This document shows, piece after piece, positions 28,220 through 41,357 of a stretch of DNA of 64,000 nucleotides. The number at the start of each line of letters is the position of its first letter. The first letter of the stretch is position 1. The stretch covers positions 17,315,118-17,379,117 of the forward strand of contig NC_087078.1 in the NCBI RefSeq assembly GCF_026151205.1, in the 5' to 3' direction. The notes below the pieces were generated by a model. The model searched no databases and had not been told where the DNA came from. It was given only the letters and a program-made list of their open reading frames with translations. The DNA is from Bolinopsis microptera (lineage: Eukaryota; Ctenophora; Tentaculata; Lobata; Bolinopsidae). The translations under genes and the position numbers were made by a program.

Positions 28220-28706
28220 GCAAGTCTCCTTATGAAACGCTTGGCCTCAGGTGCCATTCCTCCTGTAGTGGTAAATACAAGGGGGACGAATGACCCTTTC
28301 TCCAATTGTAGCACTCAGTTCATGAACTAGTTCTTTTTCTCATTCTCGTGCAGCGTGTAGGGCTGTGGCATGGTCTTTCCTTGATATGTAGGAAGAAAGT
28401 CCTCTCAAATAAAATGTGCTCCACACTCCTCTTGCTGATATATCGAGCCTAGCCTTATCACCATTGTTGCCCTTTTATTGGAAGGTGGCTTGATTCTATA
28501 GGTGTTTACAGGGGCTCAATCCTCACATCCTTGGTCACCAGCCTAAGGTAATTCTGCAACTAAGTCTCACGTTGTTATGATGGTCACATACCTCCCTCTC
28601 TTACAGTTGAGGATATGATTGTGGTCATTATTAGCTCCACAATCACAGAATATTGGGGTGTTAGGGAAATCCCAACCATACCGGAGATGAATGGCGCACG
28701 TTATAT
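28220..28706 (-). pseudogene. LINE pol C-terminal region remnant
   Basis: The minus strand reads AIHLRYGWDFPNTPIFC, CGANNDHNHILNCKRG, LDISARG and, in another frame, [20 protein letters not shown]. These are the conserved zinc-knuckle-like end of a widespread invertebrate retroelement polyprotein. Frameshifts and stops make it a pseudogene. Confidence 0.85.
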
Positions 28707-29144
28707 CTCTGTCAAAAGCACATCTAATTTGATACGTATGAAATATGTCTATTTATGCTTTTCATGCAAACAAGTGAAAACGAATCTTTTATGTCATGTA
28801 TCCTGGGTTTGGACAGGATATGCCCGCTTAAAATACTTCCATCGCGTTACATTACATAATTTTCTCAATAAATGTAATAGATTTGTAGTGTTGTAATTAG
28901 TTTAAAACTATAACTTCCTTGATTATGCACTAAGTAGGCGTTTCTCGACCAAAATTGAACGGGGAATCGTTTAAAATCACTTTAGAGGCACCTCGACAAA
29001 AGCTTCTCACGCTATTGTGCTTGTTATGGAGAAATACGTCAGTAGCGTTTTCGAGCTTGTTATTCTTTTTCAAAAGTATTCCAAGTGATTTGTATAAGTG
29101 CACATATTAACTCTGAATACATTGCAAAAATAAATTATCTCGAT

Positions 29145-29400
29145 TCATGAAGTTTGAAAGAAGTTGCAGCAATGTGCGCAATTTGGGGAGTGTGCTTTCG
29201 GCGGGGATATAAACTGCGCCGAGATCGATGAATAGCATCTCGGAAGTCTTGCCTTACTTCGGTAAGCATACCCTAGTTGTTGAATGGGGAGACATGTTAG
29301 CCAAGCTCCTGACCCATACTCTTGTGCCAGCTGCAGTGACTCCCTGGTAGTCTTATCCACTTCACTCATTATCTCAGTGAGCTCCTTCCTCAAGCGTAAT
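29145..29400 (-). pseudogene. Second piece of the same LINE type
   Basis: The minus strand reads RESLQLAQEYGSGAWLTCL then PIQQLGY, and after a frameshift LTEVRQDFRDAI. In related elements this segment lies directly before the CGANND block found at 28220-28706. The 440 bp between the two pieces are unrelated, so the element was split or rearranged. Confidence 0.75.
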
Positions 29401-29499
29401 TCTTTAACTAACTTGAGGCTGTCTACTCTGCCCTTATCTTAATTTAATCCAACTTTATCAGGGATGTCTCCTTGTCCTGGCAAATATAAATGAGGTCAA

Positions 29500-29645
29500 T
29501 CAGCCATCATGGCGACGGCCATGGCCGAGGAGACTCATTTTTGGAATATTGTTTGGTACTGCTCGGCCATGGCTGAGGAGGTTAATTTTCTCGGAATATT
29601 GTTTGGTACTGCTCGGCCATGGCCGAGGAGACTCATTTTCGGAAT
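29500..29645. repeat. Short tandem repeat with CGGCCATGGCCG palindromes
   Basis: Three units of about 50 bp share GGAATATTGTTTGGTACTGC and CGGCCATGGC(C/T)GAGGAG. Confidence 0.85.
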
Positions 29646-29898
29646 TGCTGTTTAAATAAAAATTGAAAATGACACTCCTCGGCCACCATACCTATGTTAT
29701 TTTGAGTGACGTCTGGTATTCCTTCTCCGCGATCTCTACTGGATCAACAATAATATCAAGCCGGGTAAGCCCCCCAAATCTTACTAGTTACATGACAGTC
29801 TTATACAATCCTATACAGGTGGCGCATTCTCCTGTGTAAGTGATCGGACACGTTCCTACCAATAATTGCCGGAATGAACTTTTCTCTTATAGTTATTG

Positions 29899-30069
29899 TT
29901 GTCATACGTTGTATGACCCGCCGCGCACGAAGTGCGCGGCTCCCCCTGTATCGTTGCAGGACGATAGTGAAACGACCGTGGGGGTCGCAACTTAATTGAC
30001 GATGTCAATTCATGGCAGCTCGGCGCGGCACAGTAGCGCATCTCGCTACAAGGTCGCAACGTGATACAA
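29899..30069. mobile_element. MITE family 1, copy A (carries a nested family 2 insertion)
   Basis: The ends are TTGTCATACGTTGTATGACC and the complement of TTGTATCACGTTGCGACC. The 8-bp target duplication AGTTATTG is at 29891-29898 and 30070-30077. Internally there is a GC hairpin, CCGCGCACgaaGTGCGCGG. The body is interrupted at 29991-30051 by a family 2 element. Confidence 0.88.
29991..30051 (-). mobile_element. MITE family 2, short copy nested in family 1
   Basis: 61 bp ending CTCGCTACAA, flanked by 8-bp GGTCGCAA at 29983-29990 and 30052-30059. Its arrangement matches family 2 copies at 30401, 62959 and 63567 with an internal deletion. Confidence 0.8.
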
Positions 30070-30261
30070 AGTTATTGGTTATACACTTCTCTAATGGGAT
30101 GAAAAGGTTTTTAGTGTATTGGATGGTACACATCACAAAGGTCCACCGATGACAGAGGGCAGAGGGCTTTGGCATAACTTGATAGGGCTGCCTGAGGCTC
30201 TTCCAAGGCAAGTTCTCACTTACTGGGTTGACAGGTGATAACTGCGAACTGATACTCGTAA

Positions 30262-30811
30262 AATATTTGTTTCAAATATTACCGTCGACGAGTCCAAATC
30301 GGCGCGCGTCCTGGTAGGTTATAATAAACCTACAAAAGGTCCCCAGGTAATATATGAGGCGAGCCGAAAATGAAGGGTTGTGCAACGTGCGTGTATGATT
30401 TTGATTCACTATGTCAATCCTTCGCAGCTCGGTGAAGCCCAGTGGTGCATCTCGCCGATCTCAGATCTGCTGTGGTTGCGAGAAGAATTATTTGATGCGC
30501 GGCGCGGCCCAGTAGTGCATTGCGCTACAAGTATGATCTTACCTGTACTGCAGACCCCAGGCTATTATGTTCATAAATTGACGGATGTTACTCGTCTAAA
30601 TTTCTTTGAAGTAGCGCGCGCCGCTTTCTTCTCGAATGGCACGAGCTACAAAGTAGCGCGCGCCGGGCCAGATCATTAACAATGGTCAAGTTCATAAATT
30701 ACAGGCTGAGCGCCGCCCATGCAGTATGCAGTAAGTATGATAGAATTAATACAACGCGACGGCCGCGCGAGCGTATATATAGTAACTCGTCGACGATTTG
30801 AAACAAATATT
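30262..30811. mobile_element. Candidate 550-bp element with 27-bp inverted ends
   Basis: The left end AATATTTGTTTCAAAT plus GTCGACGAGT recurs inverted at the right end (ACTCGTCGACGATTTGAAAC then AAATATT). It contains a family 2 MITE. No reading frame was recognised and no target duplication was certain. Confidence 0.6.
30401..30530 (-). mobile_element. MITE family 2, copy b
   Basis: 130 bp with ends TTGATTCACTATGTCAATCC and GCGCTACAA. The flanking 8-mers are GTATGATT and GTATGATC, a target duplication with one mismatch. Confidence 0.82.
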
Positions 30812-31424
30812 GTAATTGCATCGCGCTGAAAACCTCTGTTCAATACAACAGTCTGATTATTTTCAAATTATCTTTGTCCATTTTAATCTTTCGAAAATGA
30901 AAACTCATGTTCTTGTTTTAAAAATAAACAAATACAACGAATCACGTATACAACATTTCATGAATCACAATAAAATCCAACACCGATGATATTCTGAATC
31001 CAAGATAAAAATTTAGAAAATAAAGTACTTTCATCGAATTTGAAACTGATCCTCTAGAATGTAGAAACTGTGCAAATAAAACGTACAATTAGCTGCTGTT
31101 AGTCAATCATTGTTTCTCTACTGTTATCACGACTAATTTACGATTTATATGCATTCACTTTTCACAATATACAGTGAAACTTGTAAGTTCATTAGTTTAC
31201 GAATCCCATCTTTGGACTGAACTTCAGCAATTGCCTCACTCATCTTCAAGATCATCAGCGGCTGAAAGATTTGCAAATTAAAGGATCATTAAGACTAAGA
31301 GGTATAAAGAGCAAAAATTAAAATTAAAATGGAACTCAAAACGATAAGAGATCGTTGAGATATAGATCTGGAATCTGGACCAGTAAAAATACACAACAGA
31401 TACAGGTGTAGTACTACAGGTGTA
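30812..31424. other. AT-rich intergenic stretch, nothing recognised
   Basis: No gene or repeat was identified. Confidence 0.4.
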
Positions 31425-31428
31425 TTAA

Positions 31429-32213
31429 GGGGACATACACCAAAGGCTTTTATGCCGTGGCCCTGTTGTTAACTTCATATTAAGAAAGTATACATAAAAA
31501 CAATAAGATTTGATACATTACAAATTATTTTTGAGTATACGCACATTCGAAAACAAAATTATTTTCTTATTTTCCAAAGGGCAAAACATGGCAGATTTAA
31601 GGCTTAAAATGCCTATAACTCAAAAAGTATCAGCTTTTTTGGAATAATTTTTACAGAATCGTAATCAGCTTGATAAGACGAATCTTTTAGTACCTTTTTC
31701 ACGATGAATTTTACTAAGTCGTTTGAGGCCACATTTCATACCTTAAAACTCAAATCTGAGAGAAATCCTACTCCAAAAACTTTGATATGATCATCAGCTA
31801 CACTCACAAGAATTTTTGAAGCAATATCTGCTGACCCGGGTGATTGGTGAAATGTACAACTTTAGAAGTAGGCAAAAATTTCAATTTTTCTTTTTTCGAC
31901 CTTGTTTGTCCTGTAACTTTGTCATTTATTGTTCAATTATATAATCCTTTCAATGGCTTCTTGCACGGATTGTAAGTAATGTTCAGTAAATAAATCAGTC
32001 AAAAAACGTTTAAAATGACTGAAATATCGGTATTACAGTGACAGACTTCTCAAAATTTCCAAAACTTTGGAAAAATAAAATAATTTTGTTTTCGAATGTG
32101 CGTATACTCAAAAATAATTTGTAATGTATCAAATCTTATTGTTTTTATGCATACTTTCTTAATATGAAGTTAACAACAGGGCCACGGCATAAAAGCTTTT
32201 GGTGTATGTCCCC
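31429..32213. mobile_element. TTAA-flanked DNA transposon with about 135-bp inverted ends
   Basis: The left arm starts GGGGACATACACCAAA and runs to about 31563. The right arm (from about 32079) is its near-perfect inverse. TTAA lies on both sides (31425-31428, 32214-32217), the target of Kolobok and piggyBac elements. The 520-bp centre has no recognisable transposase, so it is non-autonomous. Confidence 0.85.
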
Positions 32214-32411
32214 TTAACTACTGGTTCACCTACCGACCAGTATCCAGATCTATTATCGGTCAAGACAGGACGGGGTTTAGAAATACTTACCTTATTGTAG
32301 TTCTAGATACAAAATATGTGTAAAGTGGCTTTTGTAGGACAGGAGGAGAATGGGGTCTAAAATGTCTAATATCCAGTTTACGTAATATATCAATATGAAT
32401 ATTCCCTGCAA

Positions 32412-35400
32412 CTAACAATAATCGTGGAGAGCATCATTCAGGGCTAAGTTTTCAGAGTAGTTGAAGTAATCATCCTCTTCGTGATCTGCAGCGTAGTCCT
32501 CTTCAACCAGCATCCTGTCATCTACCTGAGACTCTGCTGTGTCGTGTCGTGTTCTATCTGATACTACACTATCTAACCTGAGAATCGTGTATACAGTGGG
32601 TGTGGGTATTGAGGTTAGAGAGATGCTGCGAGTATTGAGCTAGTATTATATTAGTTATAATACATTCAGTAGCGGAGGTATTATAGTATTATAGTGAGGG
32701 GCGAAATTGCTGATCCACAATGTGAACTCATGATTATTGATTTTCTACTGAAATTATGATTTTTGCCACAAGTGACGATGCTTCTCGGATATGAAGGTTT
32801 TTCAAAACATTGTAGTTACCTTTCTTTTTTGGTATCGGTGGTATCTGTTTCCGTATCCCTCCTTATTCGATCTATCGTAGCGTCACATTCACTACCTAGC
32901 TTCTTCAGCACGTCATAATTTATCTGAAATAGTTAGATTGTAAAGTATATCTTGTTTCGCGACAACTTTTATGTTTGAAAACAGTACAATTTACAGTCAG
33001 ATTACACGCTGTGAAAACATTTTTGCTTTCATCACTGATTTATGCGTGTATACATTCCCACAATTATGTTATCATTCTTACCTTAGTAGAGAGCTTTTTC
33101 TCCTTGATCATTCTCTCCATCGCTTCTGCAGGAGTTTTAGCAGTTCCCTTGTTCGCATTTAGAGCTCGCTGTACTCGTCGGTATTTCCGTTTAGGCCTTC
33201 TCTTCTCTTCTTCCTCCTTCTCCCTTTTCTTCCGTTCTTTCTCTTCTAAAAACTCATCCAGATCCGACTCAGCCCAACTGAAATAAAGGGATGTCTTTGG
33301 AGAGAGAAACAAAACGTTTCAAATTTCAAACCAATGACGCAACATCGTTTCTCTTGATTTAAAGACTATAAAATATTTTAAATCATCATCAACATACCGT
33401 CTCTTCTTTATTTCGATTTCCTTTGGAGTTAATATTAGATATTCAATCTCAGCGTCATCCACATCGGAAAATCCCTGAGTTTAAAAAATAGTTACTTCTT
33501 AATAGCAAGTGAAGTTTCAAAATAAACAAATTTACGCTATTCGATTTATAAAGCCAAATCTAGTTTAAAACCGTGTTTAAAGACGAACTTACGGTTTCCT
33601 CCATTTCTAGTTTAATTTTAGCCTCCTTCTTCACTTCATCCTGTGCTGCAGACACAGTTTCCTTCTCGCTAGGAGGATTAGCATCTCTTTTCTCAGCTCC
33701 CTCTCCGTCCAGGTAGTTAGGAATCACACCGTAGGCTGTTCTGATACCTTGACCTTGTGCTCCTGATTCCGGACCTGAGGAGTTAGGTCTCTCACATTCT
33801 CATATTCTCACATTTCAACAGAGATTGTCAGCTTTTAATGGATTATCTGGCCCGGAGTTCAGTGTGTCAACAAATCAAATGTTCAAGTATGCACCCAGAA
33901 CGAGGTATGAATAATCATCACCACAAAGTGTAAACAGTTCCACTCCAACTAACCAGAAGTGCTACAGCTAGGAGTCTTCTCCATAAAAGGAGGGGGTTTG
34001 TAAAGAGAAGAGGAGTCTACTTCAGCTCCCTCGTCACCTTTAACCGTACCCTGGACTTTAATCTCCTGTTCCAACTCTTTCTGGTATTGACAAACTTCTC
34101 GTTCCACCAGAGATAGATCAGACTGGTAGAAGGTTAATTTGATTATAAAGGGGATAGAATGGTATAATATGGGTAAACATTTTGTTTTCAATTTAACATC
34201 AATACCAGGAGTTTTTAGTTGCTAAATTGTAAAAAGACGTGATAAGAATCTAAATTAAAAGCACACCAATTATATTTATCAGACTGTCTGCACTCTTGAC
34301 ATTCATCATCACATCGGGTTTCTATTCACTACATACCTCTCTGGATTTGTTTTTGATTTTGAGAGCTTTAAAAGCGGGAGGATCTTCCTCTTCTCCCAGG
34401 TCAACATTCTCAAATTCCTCAATACTCAGTTTACTACTGGGAGTCTCCGAAAACTCCTTCAATCTGAGAATATTGAACTTACAAAATACTGTTGGAAGTG
34501 AAAATATTACGGCCGTACTAACACAGTGATTGGAGGTGTATTTATTCATAATCAGTAATCACGTGTAAGTAGAGGTATCTGAAGTTTAGTGAGAATTATA
34601 TGTTTTCCTTAACCATTTTGGTGACATTTAGCACAATTTTAATATATACTGCAGTAGGTATACAATAAAGCAAAGAAGCTCAATTCTTATTGAAATCAAG
34701 ATATATACATTATAATTTATATACATATATCTGTGAGTTAGGGGTCGTTCACATATTACGTAATCAGCCAAGGGGGAGGGGGGTTTCCAAATGATTACAA
34801 GTTAGTGTAATTTTGACACAATACTAATAGCTATGTGTAAAACTGATTACGGAAGGGGAGGGGGTTAAAAATTGTTTAAAAAGTGATAACGTAATTTATG
34901 TGAACGACCAATTAAATGTGCACCTGAAATTAACAATCGAATACATTTGATTTGTACAAAGTCATTGTTAATATCGTATGATATTAGCATAGCGTTTGAA
35001 ATCATCTGATAAGAAATGTTCGATATCTTCTAGCGTTGAAGTAAAGCCTGGAAATAGCAAAACTGAACAGTACACTCTAGCTCGAGACAAAGTTAAGTAT
35101 AGGGAGGGGAGGGTAAATTCCGCGAATTCATGTATTGCTATAACAGCTGGCCATTCGCATGAAGAAGTGAGTGAGCTACCACGCAAGGATAAAGTATCAG
35201 CAGTTCCTTCACACCTATATTTTGCTATTTGTTTTTCTGCCAATCTATCTAGCGTATCGTTTCTGGCTGGCGAAATCACATGGAAAAGTACAGCTGTATC
35301 GCACTGTCCCAAAACATTTTCCCGATACAGCTTGCCTAATGCTTTCTCTAGGTAATTAGATATCGTATCTGAATGATCGTTCTTAAAAACATGAATGTCG

Positions 35401-38400
35401 ATTTTCGGTCCTCGGATGAAATGACCTGGTGTTTGTTGAACCATGCTGCCATAGGTGCCTCTTCCTGATCTCACTGTGTATTCTTTTATGCGGTCCCTTA
35501 TCACTGATAAACTTTTCGATATTTCGTAGGTGTTTCTCAAATTCTTTGATAGAGTAATTATATGAAAGGAGGAATATAATGGTAGTATAAAGTCACGTAC
35601 GTGCAGAAATACACTCTGTGCAATGTCACAACTTATCCAGATATGACGATTGTTCTGATCCTTTAACAACAAAGAACCAAACACCTTTATGGTTTTATCA
35701 TCATCGTTCTCATCGATCTGTAACACAACTTGTAGATCGTCAACAAACAAATCACAATCATGATGTGAAGTTAGTATTTCTGAAAATAGTTGGTCAACAT
35801 CTAGATTCGCTTCTGCTTCAAACATCATAGAAGCCAGATAGGTGATTATAATTGCTTGATTGTTAATCAATTTGTGAGATATCATCTCACAAATTTGCAA
35901 CTCAGTCCAAAGGGCAGTGTCCGGAAGGGAAAGTGTATAATTGCTTATGCTTGCTCTTTCAAAAGCAGTTTTAACCCACTTAGCAGGGGTGTCTGAACGG
36001 AAAAAAATTATTTTTCTTTTTTCATCCGACTTTGCAAGTTGTATTGCTTTAGCAATGAGTATGATACTTTTACCCGTTCCTGCAGGCCCTTTAATGAGAA
36101 CTAACTGTTCCTTCGAATTGTACGCATCAAACTGTTCTTTAGTGAGGTTGTTCACTTTTAGGTAGTCCCTTATGACATCTGGGGCTGGAACTACGTTTGG
36201 ATTTTTCTTCCTTTTCAAACTTTCAAAAGTAAACTTTCCACTGCGCAGTTTATCATCAATATCCTTGATACACCATCCTAAACTGCATCTGGATTTATCA
36301 CAATGGCCCTTATTGTCTGTACACCAAATAGCAAGCAGCATGTTCCTGACTTTCTCATGTTTTGCACGAAAATCACAGTTTCGTGCAACAGACTGATCCG
36401 ATGGATCTATGTAAAACCCTGAAACATTGTTGTTCCACCATGATACGAAATCTTCTGTATCTTCTTTGAATATAATCGATGATAGCTGACCAGGTTTCAA
36501 ATCGAATTCAGCGCATGATTTCTTCGAGAAGTTAGGATAAGCAGTAAAGGAAAAGATATTTGCGTGCCTCTCTATACTTCTGATCAAATCTACCATTCTT
36601 TTCCTCTGTGTCATCGATTCCTTGTGGGATTTCTGCAATCCTGCCTTATGTTGTTGTTTAGTTAATGCTGGATTTTGCTGTGATTCTTCACTGAAACACG
36701 ACTTACTCTTAACTTCAATGATGACAAAATAGTTTTTTCCAATGATCAAAAAATCGCATTCTCCCTCGCGATTGTTGGGAGTTTTTCGGCAAGCCACACA
36801 CCCTTTCATAACATGACTTTTATCGCACAAGCGATATTGATGATGAGTATGTTCGAAATTGTGTAGAACGATAATGTCTTCCTTTGACCCCTCCAATGTT
36901 CTAAAAATTAAAACTTCAGTCTCATAGTCTGATTGACGTTTTTTATCATCTCTAAAACTCGGTCCAGGCTCATCTTCGTCTGGGTAGATGTCAATATACG
37001 TGTGTTGTGGAGCTTTAGGTAGCATGATTGGGCGTGTTTCTGTTGACGAACAATACGTTTTGTAAATATCTTGTCCTTTTTTAAGATATTCTTCCATCTT
37101 CCGGTATCTAATCCCCTAAGAATTACGTTTAATCGAATATTTAATTGATTGAATATTTAATTGAATACTTTTTTAATCGAACGAGTTGGATACAAGTTTA
37201 GTAAATTCGACTATATGATACCAAAATGTGATAATGATATTTTTAAAAGGTAGGTTTGAAACGAAATAGAAGAAGATACGTGTGAGACTAAAGACATACA
37301 CTCAGTTTGTTTTATAAAGACGCACTTCATAAAGACAAAGCCTTCAAATAAAAATAATTAAAGACGGCAACGCTTCAAAATTGGGCTCAAAATAGATCGG
37401 ATGTAATAAAGCACATTTCACACACTGACCTCACTTCTACCAGCAAATCTAAAGACGGGTTGCGATGAGTTAAAGACGGTGAAGCCTTTAAAATGGTCAA
37501 AATTAAAGATTCTGAAGCCTTCGCCAAAGTGAACCGTCTTTATATAGGTCCTATATATAACGAACTGAGAAGATAAGAAAGAGAAAATAAGTGGGAAAAA
37601 ATAAGAGAAAAAAATAAGAGAAAAAAATAAGAAAGAGAAAATACATTTTCCTCAGCATTTTATATATAATAATGTTTGTCTCATGAGGTAATAAAATCGG
37701 GTAACATGACATCTGTCCGACAGCGACATCTGTCCGACAGCACTATGTTCTTGTGTTTGAAGTGATATCTCAAATTTGGCACCTAGAAATTTACCCAAAC
37801 TTGCACAAATTATTTGTCTTAATGCTATCTTACTATCTAGAAAGTTTCAAGAAAATCGTATCGTTGGATCTCCAGATATATTTTTTGGAACCGCTGCAAA
37901 CCACCCAATTGGAGATATTTTTTGTGTTTAATAATTTTAATTATTATAATATCAATATCATATCTTAGATTTGGCAAATAGAAGCTCGCTCAAACTTACA
38001 CAGATTATTCGTCCTATAACCACCATTGACCATACCTTATGGAAAGTTTCAAGGATAGGATCCGACATAAACTATTGTCCGAATAACCTCTCTGAATCGG
38101 AGAGATGTCGCCCAATCATAAAATCGCGAAGGAACGAGTAGTAAATCTTTTCACCGTTATTGAAATATTCTTTCATTGTGCAGCAATCTAATCTGGAAGT
38201 GGAACGAATTACATTCAGGTGATTTATTTACCCAACGAATTGGGTAAACGTTTAGGGGCCTTGACAATGTGATAGCATGATACAGTGATATTTTCGCTGT
38301 TCAAAATACGACCAGAGTACGAATATTATACATTTATCACATGCCTTCTCATGCGATATCAAAACTTTCGCCCACGAGGCTTGCCGAGTTAGTGAAAGTT

Positions 38401-41318
38401 TCGATATTTCCCGAGGCTTGCCGAGGGTTATATCGACATTTTCAATCACGAGGCTTGCCGAGTTTTGAAAATGTTGATATCGCATGAGAAGGCATGTGAT
38501 TAATGTTTTATCACACTTTCTTTGGAGCCAAATTTGGCCGGGAAAGCAGAATTTGATCAAACGTTAGTTATAAATCTCACCAAAGCAAAACTAGACATGT
38601 CGAACTTATTTATGTTTATAATGTCCAAGCTATATATAGCTCTCGATAAGTTAGTATTTCAGATATTAAAGTTACAATACGTGAAATTAGAATCTCGCGT
38701 TTCACATTTATGACACAGTGAATGCTGTGTGCCGCGCTGAATTTGCTTTGTACTGCTACCTAGTGCATGCAATATTAATGTGTTTTCCGCCTATGGGTCT
38801 TGTACTTATGAGTCTAGAATATTCCGCCGCGAGCGCGTTTGATACGTAATTACATCCTGCAAATCAATTGATGTGAGGTGATTCTAATACTTTATTTCTA
38901 TTAGATATTTTTAGAGTCATTAAAACTGTAGATGCAGTATAATGTATAGAACATCCGTTTAAGTGTTGATTATACATCACAGTCCTTATCGTATAATCTG
39001 TATCTACGATGAGGTGAAAGAATTTCCTAGTTCTTGTATTTGAATAGAGCTGTGGGGTCATAATAAGTGTCTATTTATCAGTCCACATTATACACTACAC
39101 TCCCTAATTTACATCAACAATATTAACGTCCGTCTTGATTCTCGATTGTCTGTTATTTCAGAATGATTTAATCAATGCAACTTGTAATCGTTGACTTAGA
39201 ATTTTATCAAGTATTCTGCTTAGTTCTTAGTCAGTATTCATCTTTACTTGCCATTATTTGCCATTATCTGCTTCGAGCTAGAAATTATCTGAACTGGAAA
39301 TTATCAGAACATTTGTAATATTCAAATGTATCTCTTCAACATTTTAGAACGCAGTACTCCACCAGCCTATAACCACCCTGGTCATGGCCAGGTAGTTCAC
39401 CCGTACTGTTACCAATATTGAATTGGTCTAATGAATGGCAGCACATTAATCATCGGACCTGTTTGCCCCAGTGCCCAGACTAATTTATAACCAGATTAGC
39501 TGATTAAGTTACGTCATTCGTCCCTTGATATATTTATATAAATAATATATTTTATAGGATGTTTTTATTGCACTTATTTGCACTAACTAAAATTCAGTTA
39601 AAACTAGTCCTGGGATAGAATTTCCGCTCTTTATTGTACAGAATCTACATATAAGTCTCTTTATCAGTCTGTTTATAGATCAGCCACGAATTTCGCAAGC
39701 TAATCTAGGCGAAACCGGTTTGGAAAAGCCAAGTATAATTTCTGCACAATTTCTATATGGAATATGGCTCAAAGAAGGGATCAGAGGGGGTTAAAATTGA
39801 GGTCTGAAATGGCTGAAATCTGGCTTTGTTTTGTGTGTTTTCTTCGTTCGAATTAATCAAACATCGTCTAGTGTTTACTATTTTTTGTGAGGGTGACTGT
39901 AGTTTGTTCTGACACTTCCTTTTTAATTTCAAGTAAGCGATTAAGGAAATTAATTATCCTGATTGATTGTATCGCTGACAAGTACCAAAACTTTGTGAAA
40001 CTTTCAAGTCTGCTTGTAAACTTTGATCTCGTTTTCAATAACCTTAAGTCACTTAAAGCTCGTACAAGCCAGGGAGTTTTTACTTTGTTTCATCATCCGA
40101 AGCTTAATTAAGCTTTGAACTATAAAGTGCAATAAAAAGGGAACAGCTTGAAAAAGTTTTACAACAAAAAATTTTATTTTGCTTGACGCATCTCAAACAC
40201 AAGGAAATATTTTCAAAACCAGGTATAAATATAAATTTTTCCTTATCTTGGAAAGTTTTTCTGATCATTGCATTTACGGTCATAGACTACTTAAGGTTGT
40301 TGATTTAAATCTTTATTTAAATCAGTACCTCACAGTAGTAGAACAGTTGTTGAGAGTGGGCTCCTTGTTCCTATTATATGGGAATATCGGGCTCTCTCTG
40401 AGCAACTGATTGATATTTCATGCCCCCGGGTGAGAGCCAGTGCTCCCCATCGGGGCATGCAATATCAATTCTGCTTTCCTGCCAAATTTGGCTCGAAAGT
40501 GTGATAAAACAAAATATTGTAAGATTGAAGGATATGATTTCTTCGTCCCTAGTTTAAACAACTGCTGCACAACGAAACCAAGTGTTACATAAACCAGAGT
40601 GTAGATCACAAATGAGTGTAGTAGGCTAGTAAGCAGTAGATAGAGAGGCCCTGTATAGTGTATACGGCACTGTATAGACTAAAGACATAAAGAGTAATTA
40701 TGCCAAGTCTTCGATACACAATGTATGTTTCGTGAGCAACTGGTACTGAGTTAACAACCAGAGTAGTGTAATTCTAATGGACAATTAATCGGAACTGTAG
40801 ACTAATAATCGAAACAAAGGAACTTACCGTTTCGTTATAGTAGCAGTGGCATTCCTCACTATTTTAGCGATGTCGCTGATCTGACGTGAACAGTTGTGAA
40901 GTCTACAGGAAACTACAAGAGCCGCTCCACACAGAGAACTTGGCCGTCTGCCTGAACAAGAGATAATTCAGCACTCAGTGGTGGTCACTTAAATAACAAG
41001 ATACAGCTTGTACCAGCGATGATTTACTTAGAGAAAACCTGCGTTCTGATAGGTACCCAGACCAACTGGTTAAACATTTCCAGGCCCATTTTAGTTGACA
41101 TACCAGTAGCCATCCAGTCCCTCTTCATCCTAGAGACCAGTCTCATAGCAGTGACACAGATAACGTCACTCTTATCTCCGAGCTGGAGACGCTGAGCGTA
41201 CCGGCTGATGAAGAGACAGGGGTCAGCTGCAGGGAGCTTGATACACAGTGCGTTACAGAGACGAGTGTAGACTCGGAGCAGCTGGAACATGTTCTCCTGG
41301 AGAGGTAGAGAGAGGGGG

Positions 41319-41357
<39 letters not shown>

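Noticed and set aside
27722..28235. New short genes in the 27.7-28.2 kb block
   Set aside because: The minus strand reads as a known LINE tail with a nonsense codon; the plus frames are shadows.
31425..32217. Inverted repeat as an RNA gene hairpin
   Set aside because: TTAA flanks and terminal symmetry explain it better as a DNA transposon.
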